NCBI GenBank assembly: GCA_029265905.1
Contig: JAJUGR010000004.1
Coordinates: 1-64,000 of the forward strand
Direction: 5' to 3'
From: Sporomusaceae bacterium
Lineage (GTDB): Bacteria > Bacillota > Negativicutes > Acidaminococcales > JAJUGR01
Length of the DNA: 64,000 bases
Below the pieces are notes generated by a model. That model was not told where the DNA came from and did no database searches. It saw nothing but the letters and a program-made list of their open reading frames with translations. The number at the start of each line of letters is the position of its first letter. Positions within the stretch are counted from its first letter, which is position 1. Shown in pieces: positions 17,319 through 25,927 of the stretch. A program made the translations under genes and the position numbers.

Positions 17319-17331
17319 ACGCATTTTGCGA

Positions 17332-18561
17332 TTAGAAGTACATTGCAACGTAGGTGTAAGCCATGGATTTGTCAACGCCGAGTTGGTTTTCGCCGTCAGC
17401 ATAAGCAACGTGGAGTTGGACGTTTTTCAACATAGCGTAGTCGAAGCCGACTTCATAGCCTTTGATGCCGGAGTCGCCGAACGTGTCAAGGTCGAACGTG
17501 GTGTTCAAGCCAGCACCGGTCGGGATGTCATAGGCCGAAGCGTATGCGCCCCATGAACCTTTTTTCGCCAGGTTCATGCCTTTGTAGAACACTTTGCCGT
17601 AATAGCCGTCTTTGCCGGTGTCGTCAAAGTCTTCGGAAGAACCGATGTACTGAGCCAAAGCTGCCCAGTTTTTGTCGAACTTGTAGGAAACGCCTGCTTC
17701 GTACACATCGTTGTTCGCAGAGGCATCAGCAGTTTTTTCGACATAGTAGTAGCCTGCTTTGGCAGCCCATTTCTTGCTGTTGCCAAAGTTATAGGCCAAT
17801 TCAGCGCCGTATGCGTCGGTTTTGTCAGCGTCATAGCCGCCTTTAGTATTAACAGCCATACGGCCAGCAAAAACGTTGACTTTCAGGTCTTTGCCGAAGC
17901 CGACGAGCAAGCCATCCATATCGTCATCGAACGCGGCGCCCCAAACCGGTTTGTAATCGAAGCGACCAGCTTTGATAGCTACGTCGCCAACTTTGCCGTC
18001 AGCATAGGCGCGAGCCATGAACACATCAGTGTCGGCGGTGCCGTTGTCCTTCAAGTCTTGGATGTCCTCGATCATGTTGACGAATTTCCAGTCGTCATTG
18101 ACCGTCGAAGTCAGCCACAGGCGGGTACGCAGTTGCGCGTTGCTGCTGTTGTTGTCGCTGGAATCAGCATCAAAATCTTGATAACGCATACGCGCTTGAC
18201 CAGTGATTTTCACATTGTCGGTTTTCTTTTCGAGCGCCGACACGCGAACGCCGAGGTTGTTCAATTCTGCGCTGTATTCAGCAGCCAGTTTTTCGATCAT
18301 GGCTTTTTGAGCAGCGTCAGCTTTGTCGGAGCGAGCCATAGCCTTCGCGACCATTTGCGCCATTTCGTAACGGGTGATGGAGTTGTTGCCGCGGAAGGTG
18401 CCGTCGCCGTAACCTTCGATGATGCCCGCTTGCGCCAATTTGGAGACGGAAGCGTAGGACCAGTGGTTAGCCGGTACGTCGGTGAAGGGGTTTGCTGCCA
18501 TAGCGGTGCCGGCAACGCCGAGCACGGTAGCCATAGCCAATGCGATAGCTGTCTTTTTCAT
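17332..18561 (-). CDS. SLH-domain outer-membrane porin (OmpM-type)
   Basis: This 409-residue protein has a signal peptide (KKTAIALAMATVLGVAGTAMA). One SLH domain follows, starting with NPFTDVPANHWSYASVSKLA and containing GYGDGTFRGNNSITRYE. Then come a short coiled coil (residues about 80-115, LGVRVSALEKK) and a beta-barrel with alternating strands ending in an aromatic (VAMYF). In Negativicutes such proteins are the main porins, and the SLH domain binds modified peptidoglycan to tether the outer membrane. It has a consensus Shine-Dalgarno (AAGGAGG) and a strong terminator, both expected of an abundant protein. Paralogues are usual in the class; only one is in this window. It follows the LPS transport genes. 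Confidence 0.92.
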   Translation of the reverse strand: MKKTAIALAMATVLGVAGTAMAANPFTDVPANHWSYASVSKLAQAGIIEGYGDGTFRGNNSITRYEMAQMVAKAMARSDKADAAQKAMIEKLAAEYSAELNNLGVRVSALEKKTDNVKITGQARMRYQDFDADSSDNNSSNAQLRTRLWLTSTVNDDWKFVNMIEDIQDLKDNGTADTDVFMARAYADGKVGDVAIKAGRFDYKPVWGAAFDDDMDGLLVGFGKDLKVNVFAGRMAVNTKGGYDADKTDAYGAELAYNFGNSKKWAAKAGYYYVEKTADASANNDVYEAGVSYKFDKNWAALAQYIGSSEDFDDTGKDGYYGKVFYKGMNLAKKGSWGAYASAYDIPTGAGLNTTFDLDTFGDSGIKGYEVGFDYAMLKNVQLHVAYADGENQLGVDKSMAYTYVAMYF

Positions 18562-18740
18562 GTTTGTTTCCTCCTTAAGATTTTGTTTTTTATAGACAAC
18601 GAAATCCTAAGGCAGGGGCAAATGACTGAGTGTCCACGTTTCCTCAAGCTTTGCCGTCCGCCGCTCGGTTTTCGCTTCTACCAAAAGAACCTTACGATGA
18701 TATGTATTCGCGGCCGAAGAAAAATCTCCTGCCGTCGTGG
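18562..18740 (-). promoter_or_regulatory. 179-base leader region of the SLH porin gene
   Basis: This is a gene-free stretch between the RuvC-like gene and the porin. It holds AAGGAGG just before the porin ATG and a TCTATAAA box at about 18588-18596 that may be a -10. Upstream is a GC-rich segment with several short complementary runs (for example GGTAGAAGCGAAAACC). It could be a structured 5' leader. I could not match it to a known riboswitch class. Confidence 0.35.
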
Positions 18741-19160
18741 TTAACTTTTTTTCAGCCAGCGTCGCGCCATCACCACGGCCGCCCAATCATCGACGGGCTC
18801 CGGCGGCACCAACAGGCTTACAGGTAGCCACTTGCGCCAGCCGCGGGGCGGATTGGCTTCCCAATAAAGCGCCCGGGCCTGTTCGGTCGTTGACGCCTCA
18901 TCGATTGTGATCATATCACAGTTGTTTGATTTTTGCAACAATTTTTCTATTCTTTCCCTGACCGGTGCACTGCCAGTACCGTCGCCAACCAGGCAGCCGG
19001 CAAATTCATGCTTAACCAGCAGGTCCGACACGGCCGCTTCCAATGCATTCGTGTCGCAGCGCTGCCGCTCAACGACCGCGCCGTCATCCCGCAATACCGC
19101 CAGCCCGCACTTTTCCCGTCCGGGATCAATCGCCAAGTAGTGTTTCATCCTCCGCCTCAC
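18741..19160 (-). CDS. RuvC/YqgF-like RNase H-fold protein
   Basis: This is a small soluble protein of about 139 residues. HYLAIDPGREKCGLAVLRDDG is the first strand pair of the RuvC/YqgF RNase H fold with its catalytic-type Asp. GCLVGDGTGSAPVRERIEKL and ITIDEASTTEQARALYW correspond to later core strands, with an acidic residue at DE. VDDWAAVVMARRWL gives the terminal Asp. It may be a nuclease or a resolvase-like protein; the target is unknown. It is not the canonical YqgF, because the loops differ. It begins with GTG in a GTGA overlap with the DUF3084 gene, or with ATG 12 bases later after GGAGG. Its presence between LPS transport and porin genes is unexplained. Confidence 0.65.
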   Translation of the reverse strand: MRRRMKHYLAIDPGREKCGLAVLRDDGAVVERQRCDTNALEAAVSDLLVKHEFAGCLVGDGTGSAPVRERIEKLLQKSNNCDMITIDEASTTEQARALYWEANPPRGWRKWLPVSLLVPPEPVDDWAAVVMARRWLKKS

Positions 19161-20362
19161 TCCGCCGCCGAGACGCGGAGCGCGACTTCCAGCGGGCCAA
19201 TGGTATAGATGTCATACTTCGCGGTGATGGTCAGCTTTACCGGCCCTTTTTCCCGCTCCGCCGCCTGCACGGCTTCCACCACATCGACCGCGCGCACGGA
19301 GCCGACCGTTCCCGCCAAGGGATCGGCCAACACGCCGTCTTTTACGGCGCGTTCATTCACCTTGGCCAAAAAGAGCATGATCGTCCCTTCGCTGCGTTTG
19401 TCCGCCCCGGCTTCCAGCCGTTCCTCATGCAGCACCGTGCCCTTTTTATAAACCAATCGGTTCGGGTACAGCTGCAGCTCGCTGATAACCGGCTCGCCGT
19501 AGACGATGTTGCCTGACGCAACCACGCGCACGACCTGGTCGGTCTTGGCGGCCGCCAGGGCCGCCGCCGCCTGGTCGTAGTCGCGCTGCGCAACCCACAG
19601 CACCATAAGTTCCTTGTTCTCGACCTTGAGCCGGTTGATGATATTGTCATTCGCCGCCAACAGAAAGCTGTTCAAAATCCGCTTGGACTCCGCCAGCGTT
19701 TTGCCGCCCGGCAAGACGTTATGGGCCACGACTTCGCCGGCGCGGTAGATGACCTGCCCTTCGCGCACGGTGACCAGGCCTTTGCGCAACTGCTCGGCGG
19801 TTTCTTCCAACCGTTTCAGGTCAGCTTCCAGCTCTTTTTTATTCGCCTCCAGCTTCGTTACGGCCGCTTCCGCGTGGCCAAGCTTCGCCTGAGCCTCTTC
19901 ATAGCGTTGCGAAGCATCGGCCAGTTCGAGGCTGATGCGGTCGCGCTCCGCCATGACCGTCTCCAGTTCGTCTGCCACATCAGCCAGCCGCTGGCGTGTC
20001 TCGGCAATGCTGTTGTCGAGCAGGGCCACTTCTTGCGCCTTGTTTTTCAGCGCGTCGCGCGCCTGGTCAAGCTCCCGGCTTTTGACCTGCGTGTCTTGCG
20101 CCAAGGAGGCGAGCTCCACCTTTAACTTTTCCATACCGAACAGCGCCGTGCGCACGTCCTTTGACGCAGCGGCCATCACGCCCAGCGTCACGGTTACGAT
20201 CAGAATCCCGCTTATCACCGTAAACAGAATCGACGTATGCTTGGGCCGCATGCCGAATACGCTGATTCGTTTTTTGCCGACCTTGGTGCCGAGCCGGTCG
20301 CCGATAAAAGCGATCGCTCCGCCCATCAGGGCCAATATCAGAATCAACGTTAATCCATACAT
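19157..20362 (-). CDS. DUF3084 membrane-anchored coiled-coil protein
   Basis: This 401-residue protein has two N-terminal membrane spans (residues 3-19 and 45-65) flanking GDRLGTKVGKKRISVFGMRP. A long coiled coil (about 80-200, rich in E, K, L, A) and a globular C-terminal domain follow. The first 65 residues and overall plan match the DUF3084 family known from cyanobacteria and diderm Firmicutes, whose function is not established. The ATG follows GGAGGGAATGGC. It lies 43 bases downstream of the LptF/G permease gene, so a role in envelope organisation is an inference from context. The coiled coil probably extends from the inner membrane. Confidence 0.75.
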   Translation of the reverse strand: MYGLTLILILALMGGAIAFIGDRLGTKVGKKRISVFGMRPKHTSILFTVISGILIVTVTLGVMAAASKDVRTALFGMEKLKVELASLAQDTQVKSRELDQARDALKNKAQEVALLDNSIAETRQRLADVADELETVMAERDRISLELADASQRYEEAQAKLGHAEAAVTKLEANKKELEADLKRLEETAEQLRKGLVTVREGQVIYRAGEVVAHNVLPGGKTLAESKRILNSFLLAANDNIINRLKVENKELMVLWVAQRDYDQAAAALAAAKTDQVVRVVASGNIVYGEPVISELQLYPNRLVYKKGTVLHEERLEAGADKRSEGTIMLFLAKVNERAVKDGVLADPLAGTVGSVRAVDVVEAVQAAEREKGPVKLTITAKYDIYTIGPLEVALRVSAAE

Positions 20363-20404
20363 GCCATTCCCTCCTGGTTATCATCACATCACTACGTCCT
20401 GGCG

Positions 20405-21493
20405 TTAAGCCGCTTTGGAACGAATCAGCCACCAACCGGCAGCTGTGCCAATTATATTCGGCATCCAAGCCGCCAGCATCGGTGGTATCGTACCGCCTTG
20501 GCCGAGCGTCGTTCCCACCGTCATAATCGCGTAATAAATAAAGATTACAATAATGCTGAGTCCAAACCCGATCGAAGAGCTCGCCCGCTGCGGCTGAAGC
20601 CCCAAGGGCGTACCGATTAAAGCAAAGACAAAGCAGGCCATGGGAATGGCCACTCGCTGATGCAGTTCCACCTGATAATTCTTCGATGACACCGACTGCC
20701 TATCCAGAACGGCAATGTGCTGTTTCAGCTCGCGAATCGTCATTTCCTCTTCTTTTTTCTGCTCCCTGCCAATATCCTTGGGGGAGGATTGGATCGGCAA
20801 CACTTGCTTGTCAAACTGGAGTGTCCGGGTTTCCCCTTCCGCTCCGGATAAGTCGTAAATCAAGCCATTTTTTAACACCCAGGCATTTTGGCTCCAAATG
20901 CCTTCCTCGGCATGCTGTACGCGAATCAGCCTGTCTTTTTCAAACTCTTCCACCGTCACCCCGATCATGCGCCCGTCTTCCTCGTCAAACCGGCGCGCAT
21001 AAGTCAGGCGTTCGATGTTACCATCCTTGACGTCCTTGATGATAATATGCTCCTGCGCCCGCGGCTTGGTGTTGCGCTCAATTTCATAATGTACGACCCT
21101 GTAGTAGGCGGTCGACGCCGCCGGCACAACCTTCTCATTAAACACCACGGCAAAAATGCTCACGGCCAAAGCCATGGCAAAAACAGGTGCCGCAAGACGA
21201 TAAAAGCTTAGGCCACCCGATTTCATCGCCGTAATCTCGCTATTGGCCGACATCCGGTTAAACGCCATCAGCGCCGCCAGCAGCATGGCCATCGGGAAGG
21301 TCAGACTGATGATTTTAGGCAAGCTATAAATAAAAAGCCTTGTAACCGCGGAAGTCGAAGCACCATATTTTGTCACGTATTGGGCAATGCGGACCAATGT
21401 GCTTGTGCCGATAAACACGCTGGAAAACGCGCAGACGCCGAAGACAAAGGGTCCGATCAGTTCTTTTAAAATATACCGGTCTAAAATGCGCAT
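20405..21493 (-). CDS. LPS export permease, LptF/LptG family
   Basis: This is a membrane protein of about 362 residues of the YjgP/YjgQ family. MRILDRYILKELIGPFVFG is the typical N-terminal amphipathic helix and first span. Three spans are followed by a periplasmic beta-jellyroll (about residues 130-260) and three C-terminal spans including PLGLQPQRASSSIGFGLSI. In the LptB2FG complex it extracts LPS from the inner membrane and passes it to LptC. The start at 21491-21493 is supported by TAAGGAGACCGCG; an in-frame start 57 bases earlier lies inside lptB. E. coli needs two different permeases. Only one gene is here, so this one may form a homodimer or pair with a distant gene. Confidence 0.92.
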   Translation of the reverse strand: MRILDRYILKELIGPFVFGVCAFSSVFIGTSTLVRIAQYVTKYGASTSAVTRLFIYSLPKIISLTFPMAMLLAALMAFNRMSANSEITAMKSGGLSFYRLAAPVFAMALAVSIFAVVFNEKVVPAASTAYYRVVHYEIERNTKPRAQEHIIIKDVKDGNIERLTYARRFDEEDGRMIGVTVEEFEKDRLIRVQHAEEGIWSQNAWVLKNGLIYDLSGAEGETRTLQFDKQVLPIQSSPKDIGREQKKEEEMTIRELKQHIAVLDRQSVSSKNYQVELHQRVAIPMACFVFALIGTPLGLQPQRASSSIGFGLSIIVIFIYYAIMTVGTTLGQGGTIPPMLAAWMPNIIGTAAGWWLIRSKAA

Positions 21494-21503
21494 CGCGGTC
21501 TCC

Positions 21504-22226
21504 TTACAAGCTAAAGTTTTCGCCCAAGTAGAACCGGCGCGCCAGTTCATTCTCGGCTATGGTTTCGCTATCGCCGGACAACAGAATTTCCCCATTGTTC
21601 AAAATATAGGCCGTGTCAACAATGGATAGTGTTTCCCGTACATTATGGTCTGTAATCAATACCCCGATGCCCCGCTTCTTGGCCAGATAGGCAATCATGT
21701 TTTGAATGTCGGCCACGGCGATAGGGTCAATGCCGGCAAACGGTTCATCAAGCAGAATAAAGGCCGGCTCCGTCGCCAAAGCGCGGGCGATTTCCACCCG
21801 GCGCCGCTCGCCGCCCGACAGTTCCGATCCCTTGCGATTGCGCACATGGTTAATATGGAATTCCGCCAGCAGTTCTTCCATTTTGGCCTGCCGGGCAGCC
21901 CTGTCAAGCGATGTTGTTTCCAATATCGCCAATAAGTTTTCCTCTACGGTCAGCTTGCGGAAAATCGACGCTTCCTGCGGCAAATAGCCAATGCCAAGCC
22001 GCGCCCGAAGGTGCATCGGCAAGGCAGTAATATCTTTGCCGTCTAAAAACACCTGCCCTTCATCCGGCGTTTCCAGGCCAACGATCATATAGAAGGTTGT
22101 CGTCTTGCCGGCGCCATTGGGACCAAGCAAGCCCACAACGCGTCCAGTGTCGACGCGCACGCTGACGCCATTGACGACTTTCCTGCCTTTGAAGCTTTTG
22201 ACCAGCATTTTTGTCTCGATCTGCAT
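21504..22226 (-). CDS. lptB: LPS export ABC transporter ATPase
   Basis: This 240-residue ABC ATPase has Walker [10 protein letters not shown] (residues 35-43), Q-loop region, signature [15 protein letters not shown], Walker [14 protein letters not shown] and switch histidine in ITDHNVRET. The run [22 protein letters not shown] is typical of LptB. It powers LPS extraction with the LptF/G permease encoded next. Its ATG overlaps the lptA stop as TAATG. Confidence 0.96.
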   Translation of the reverse strand: MQIETKMLVKSFKGRKVVNGVSVRVDTGRVVGLLGPNGAGKTTTFYMIVGLETPDEGQVFLDGKDITALPMHLRARLGIGYLPQEASIFRKLTVEENLLAILETTSLDRAARQAKMEELLAEFHINHVRNRKGSELSGGERRRVEIARALATEPAFILLDEPFAGIDPIAVADIQNMIAYLAKKRGIGVLITDHNVRETLSIVDTAYILNNGEILLSGDSETIAENELARRFYLGENFSL

Positions 22227-22969
22227 TATCGATCCTCTTTTTTCGTTGCCGGTTTCGGCGTAATCACTAACTTTGCATTGCCATCAGCCACGCTGGTGCG
22301 ATCATCCAAGGACATGATCAACTGGTTGCCTGTCAGCACATTGCCGTCTTGCACCGCCCGGGCATTGCCGACGAGCACCACTTCCGCCCGCTTGTCAGCA
22401 GTTGCGCCCTGGTAATCCGCCCGATCCGACGTCGCTTCCAGTTTGCGGCTATCGCTCTTGATGTAAACATTCCCTGTCGCCGCTGCCCGGCTTTCCTTTA
22501 GGAATGACTCGATCACATCCGCCAACAGCAGGCCTTCGGCTGAGTCAAGCCGTGCCCGTCCGCCGCTGGTAATGGCCCGCTCCTCAGCACTAAAGTAGCT
22601 GATGGACGGCGCTGCCAGGCGGTCTTGCCCGCGCGTGAGCACTGCATTGCCGGTTGCGATCATATTGTCGCCCTTGTTTTTAATGATTAAACGCGGGGCG
22701 GTCAAACCCACTTCACCGCGGTTAGCGACAACGTTGCCGCTGATTTCACCATCACCACTTTTCATGTTGTAAACGGCCTTATCGCCGCTGACAGTGGCAT
22801 CCGGTCGGCTGATCACCGCTCTTCCCGTAATGACGGCCTCACCAGTCTTGCTGTCGTACGTCACAACATCCCCCTTGACAGTGACAGGCTCCTGCGCGGC
22901 CAAAGCCTGCAGGCTGCCAGCCACTAGCAACAGAGCCGCCAAGAAAATAAAACGCTTCTTCATGGTCAT
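22226..22969 (-). CDS. lptA: Periplasmic LPS transport protein, LptA/OstA family
   Basis: This is a 247-residue secreted protein with a signal peptide ([18 protein letters not shown]). The mature part is made of OstA-type beta-jellyroll repeats: [21 protein letters not shown], then [20 protein letters not shown] and several similar units. LptA forms the periplasmic bridge carrying LPS from LptC to LptD. It is longer than E. coli LptA (185 residues), which could mean a longer bridge segment per molecule. Two start codons (ATG at 22969 and 22963) are possible; the second has better spacing from GGGGAGG. It overlaps lptC and lptB. Confidence 0.85.
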   Translation of the reverse strand: MTMKKRFIFLAALLLVAGSLQALAAQEPVTVKGDVVTYDSKTGEAVITGRAVISRPDATVSGDKAVYNMKSGDGEISGNVVANRGEVGLTAPRLIIKNKGDNMIATGNAVLTRGQDRLAAPSISYFSAEERAITSGGRARLDSAEGLLLADVIESFLKESRAAATGNVYIKSDSRKLEATSDRADYQGATADKRAEVVLVGNARAVQDGNVLTGNQLIMSLDDRTSVADGNAKLVITPKPATKKEDR

Positions 22970-23517
22970 CTACCTCCCCTAACGATCACAGCATTACCGG
23001 ATAAACGTATTTTCTCCAATGCGCGGTCGGTTTGCATTTCATCCGCCGTTGCCACAATATCGGGTTTTTCCAGCCGCGCCTTGCCCTTGACCATTATTAG
23101 CTCTTCCTTTTGCTGCCAGGACGCGGCATCGGCCGTTAGCTTCGCACCATCCGTAGAGGAGGCGACCACATCGCCAACTAGTTGCAGGTTTTTTGTTTTG
23201 CTGTCAAACTGGCCGTTTTTCGCGACAACATTTAATTTTGTACCATCTTCGCGGTGAAAAACAGCCCGCACATCAAGCAGTACAACCTGTCCGGTTGTCT
23301 TTTCTACAGAAATGTTCGTCGCTTCCATTTCCCACAGAACTTTACCATTCTTTTTTTCTACCAGCCGGTTCCCTTCAAATAGGGCGGCAGGGCCGGTGAC
23401 TTCAACAGGCTTCGGTTCTTGCATAGGCGGTTCGGGACGGACAAAATAATAGACGCCACCCGCCAGCAACAACAACAAGGCCAAGGCTGCCAACCCAGCT
23501 TTAGGCGTTATTTTCAT
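22966..23517 (-). CDS. lptC: LPS export protein LptC
   Basis: This 183-residue protein has one N-terminal membrane span (AGLAALALLLLLAGGVYYFV) and a periplasmic jellyroll with VTGPAALFEGNRLVEKKNGKVLWEMEA, followed by repeats similar to LptA (QFDSKTKNLQLVGDV...). LptC accepts LPS from the LptB2FG complex. The ATG at 23515-23517 forms an ATGA overlap with the upstream acyltransferase gene and has a G-rich Shine-Dalgarno. The alternative start 57 bases earlier would lie inside that gene and has no membrane-like sequence. Confidence 0.9.
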   Translation of the reverse strand: MKITPKAGLAALALLLLLAGGVYYFVRPEPPMQEPKPVEVTGPAALFEGNRLVEKKNGKVLWEMEATNISVEKTTGQVVLLDVRAVFHREDGTKLNVVAKNGQFDSKTKNLQLVGDVVASSTDGAKLTADAASWQQKEELIMVKGKARLEKPDIVATADEMQTDRALEKIRLSGNAVIVRGGR

Positions 23518-24404
23518 GGTACGGCCCCCCCTTTTGTCTCGGGCGCCGGTGTCGACCAGCGCTTTTGGAACCAAAGCCAGTTGTCCGGATAGCGCCGGAT
23601 CATGTCCTCCACCGTTCTTGTCATGCGCTCCGTCAGGCGGTAGATATCGCCGTCCTGGTCGCCTGTATCCTCATAGTAAAAAGGCGGCAGCAGATGCACC
23701 TGATGGCCGCCTTCAGCTTTCCTGGTAATAAAAGCCGGCACGACGGGAGCCTTGAACTTGCGGGCAAAAAAAGCCGGGCCCATCGGCGTAGAGGCCATTT
23801 TTCCCAAAAAGGGCATGAACAGCCCGTCTTTTCCGGCATCCTGGTCGGCCACGAAGCCGAGGATCTTGCCGGCTTTCAGCGCCCGCGCGGCACCGACCAT
23901 TTCCGAGGTGCCGCGCGCAAAAATTTCAATGCCGGCCGCTTCCCGGTATTCGTTCAAAATGCGGGTGTGCTGGTCATTGGGCTGTCGTTTGATGACGCTG
24001 GTCAAGGGATAGCCGTTCATCGCCAGCGAAGCGCCGAGCCATTCCCAATTGCTCATATGCGCGGTCAGCAGCACCACGCCATGTCCTTCCCGGACTGCGT
24101 CCCACAAGTACTCGGGATGGTCGATCGTAACGAGTTCGTTCATTTTTTCTTTTGTCAGGCTGGGCGTGTACAGCACTTCAAGAAAGGTTTGCCCAATTTT
24201 GACGCACATGGAGCGCGCAATGCGCTCCGCCGATTCGGGATCGACTTCGAGCCGTTCTCGAATCGCCGCTTCAGCGCGCAGTCGCTGTTTTTTGGCGGCA
24301 TAGTAATAAATATGCCCCAAGCCGCACCCTAGCGCAAGCAGCAGCCGATACGGCAAAAGACATATAATGCGGCTCAATAGTTTCAAAAAATGGTATTGCC
24401 ACAT
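23514..24404 (-). CDS. Lipid A late acyltransferase, LpxL/HtrB family (copy 1)
   Basis: This is a 296-residue membrane-associated acyltransferase. The catalytic H-x4-E lies in AHMSNWEWLGASLAMNG (about residues 117-133). VADQDAGKDGLFMPFLGK and PVVPAFITRK are family motifs, and the C-terminal DNWLWFQKRW is diagnostic. It adds secondary acyl chains to Kdo2-lipid A on the cytoplasmic side before MsbA transport. Its ATG touches the kdsC stop and it overlaps lptC by ATGA. A second family member lies at 36028-36903. Which one is primary cannot be decided from sequence. Confidence 0.92.
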   Translation of the reverse strand: MWQYHFLKLLSRIICLLPYRLLLALGCGLGHIYYYAAKKQRLRAEAAIRERLEVDPESAERIARSMCVKIGQTFLEVLYTPSLTKEKMNELVTIDHPEYLWDAVREGHGVVLLTAHMSNWEWLGASLAMNGYPLTSVIKRQPNDQHTRILNEYREAAGIEIFARGTSEMVGAARALKAGKILGFVADQDAGKDGLFMPFLGKMASTPMGPAFFARKFKAPVVPAFITRKAEGGHQVHLLPPFYYEDTGDQDGDIYRLTERMTRTVEDMIRRYPDNWLWFQKRWSTPAPETKGGAVP

Positions 24405-24949
24405 TACTGTTGATCTCCTTGTCCTTGTTCAAGATACCCGGCAATAATCGCTTCCCATTTTCCCTGCGCCTTTAAAATCAGTTCAGCGACTTCACGCACG
24501 GCACCGTGGCCACCGGGAGAGGCAGTAATAAAATGAACGCGCGACTTCAGATCTTCGACGGCATCCGCCACAGCGCAGGCCAGTCCCACCTGGCACAGAG
24601 CCGGCAGGTCGATCAGATCATCGCCAATATAAGCAATCTCGTCCGCCGTCAATTGGAAACGTTCCATTAGTTCGACAATGGCCGCCCCTTTATCCTGCTG
24701 TCCTTGGCAGACGGCGTCAAGCTTCAGTTCTTCCGCCCGCATGCGCACCATATCGCTGAAGCGTCCGGTGACAAGGGCGCAGGCAATTCCCATGCGACGC
24801 AAGAGCGAGATGCCCATACCGTCGCGCACGTGGAAATGCTTGAAGGCGTCGCCCTCGCGGCCGAAGACAAGCGCGCCGTCGGTGAGAACGCCGTCCACGT
24901 CAAGCGCCAGAAGACGAATCCGTTGGGCGCGTTGAGTTATATCTATCAT
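24404..24949 (-). CDS. kdsC: 3-deoxy-D-manno-octulosonate-8-phosphate phosphatase
   Basis: This is a 181-residue HAD phosphatase of the cap-less KdsC type. LLALDVDGVLTDGALVFG carries the two catalytic aspartates, VTGRFSDMVRMRAEEL is motif II and AYIGDDLIDLPALCQVG is the late acidic motif. It hydrolyses Kdo-8-phosphate to Kdo. It starts at a TAATG junction with kdsD. The four Kdo genes kdsB-kdsA-kdsD-kdsC are contiguous here. Confidence 0.95.
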   Translation of the reverse strand: MIDITQRAQRIRLLALDVDGVLTDGALVFGREGDAFKHFHVRDGMGISLLRRMGIACALVTGRFSDMVRMRAEELKLDAVCQGQQDKGAAIVELMERFQLTADEIAYIGDDLIDLPALCQVGLACAVADAVEDLKSRVHFITASPGGHGAVREVAELILKAQGKWEAIIAGYLEQGQGDQQ

Positions 24950-25914
24950 TATACCACTCCTTGCCGCACAAGGTCAGTCATATGCACCATGCCGATCGCG
25001 CGGCCCGCCTCATCCACAACTGGCAACACCGTAATCGGACGCGGCTGGTTTTTCTCCATCAAATGCAACGCTTCGGCCGCCAGCCGGCCGCTGGTAATGG
25101 TCTTGGGCTTGGGCGTCATCAATTCTTGCACCGGACGCTCCAAAAAGGCCAGACCTTGCCCAAGGCCGCGGCGGATGTCGCCATCCGTCAGAATGCCGAT
25201 CAGGCGGCCGGCCTCATCAACGACCGTTGCCGCGCCGAGGCCTTTGGCGGTTATGACAAACAACGCATCCTTCACAGCCATGTCGGCCGTCACCACCGGG
25301 TTGTCCTCACCTTGGTGCATCACGTCAGCCACAGTCAAAAGCAGCTTACGCCCCAGCGAACCGCCGGGGTGGAAAACGGCAAACTCTTCCGGCGTAAAAT
25401 GGCGCGCCGACAAGAGCGCCAGCGCCAGGGCATCGCCGTAGGCCAGCAGGGCCGTCGTGCTCGCCGTCGGCGCCAGCCCGAGCGGGCAGGCTTCCTTGGC
25501 GACGCCGACATCCAAGAAGAGGTCGGCGTTCTTCGCCAAGGTCGACTGCGGCGCGCCGGACAGCGCGATGACCGCCGCCCCGATCCGGCGCAAGGACGGC
25601 AAAATGCCCAGCACTTCCGCCGTCTCGCCGCTGTTGGACAGGGCCAGCACCACGTCATGGCTCGTCACCATGCCCAGGTCGCCGTGGATGCCTTCGGCCG
25701 GGTGCAGGAAAAAGGACGGCGTGCCCGTACTCGCCAAAGTCGCCGAAATTTTACGGCCGATAATGCCTGATTTCCCCATGCCGGTTATAACAATGCGACC
25801 TTCACAGGCTTTCATCATTTCAACGGCCTTTGTAAAATCGCCGTTCAAGCGTTCCGCCAAGGCCAAAATGGCCTCCGCCTCAATTTTCAGCACTTCTTTT
25901 GCTTCTTTGAGCAC
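24949..25914 (-). CDS. kdsD: D-arabinose-5-phosphate isomerase
   Basis: This protein of about 321 residues has an N-terminal SIS domain (GMGKSGIIGRKISATLASTG; HPAEGIHGDLGMV; ALSNSGETAEVL) and two C-terminal CBS domains (about 195-320). It converts ribulose-5-phosphate to arabinose-5-phosphate for Kdo synthesis. I chose the GTG at 25912-25914, 8 bases after a perfect AAGGAGG. The longer reading frame would run into kdsA. Length matches E. coli KdsD (328). Confidence 0.94.
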   Translation of the reverse strand: MLKEAKEVLKIEAEAILALAERLNGDFTKAVEMMKACEGRIVITGMGKSGIIGRKISATLASTGTPSFFLHPAEGIHGDLGMVTSHDVVLALSNSGETAEVLGILPSLRRIGAAVIALSGAPQSTLAKNADLFLDVGVAKEACPLGLAPTASTTALLAYGDALALALLSARHFTPEEFAVFHPGGSLGRKLLLTVADVMHQGEDNPVVTADMAVKDALFVITAKGLGAATVVDEAGRLIGILTDGDIRRGLGQGLAFLERPVQELMTPKPKTITSGRLAAEALHLMEKNQPRPITVLPVVDEAGRAIGMVHMTDLVRQGVV

Positions 25915-25927
25915 AACCGCTTCCTCC

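Noticed and set aside
18600-18720. c-di-GMP (GEMM-type) riboswitch in the porin leader
   Set aside because: A GGCAAAGC run caught the eye, but the paired stems and tetraloop receptor of the class are missing.
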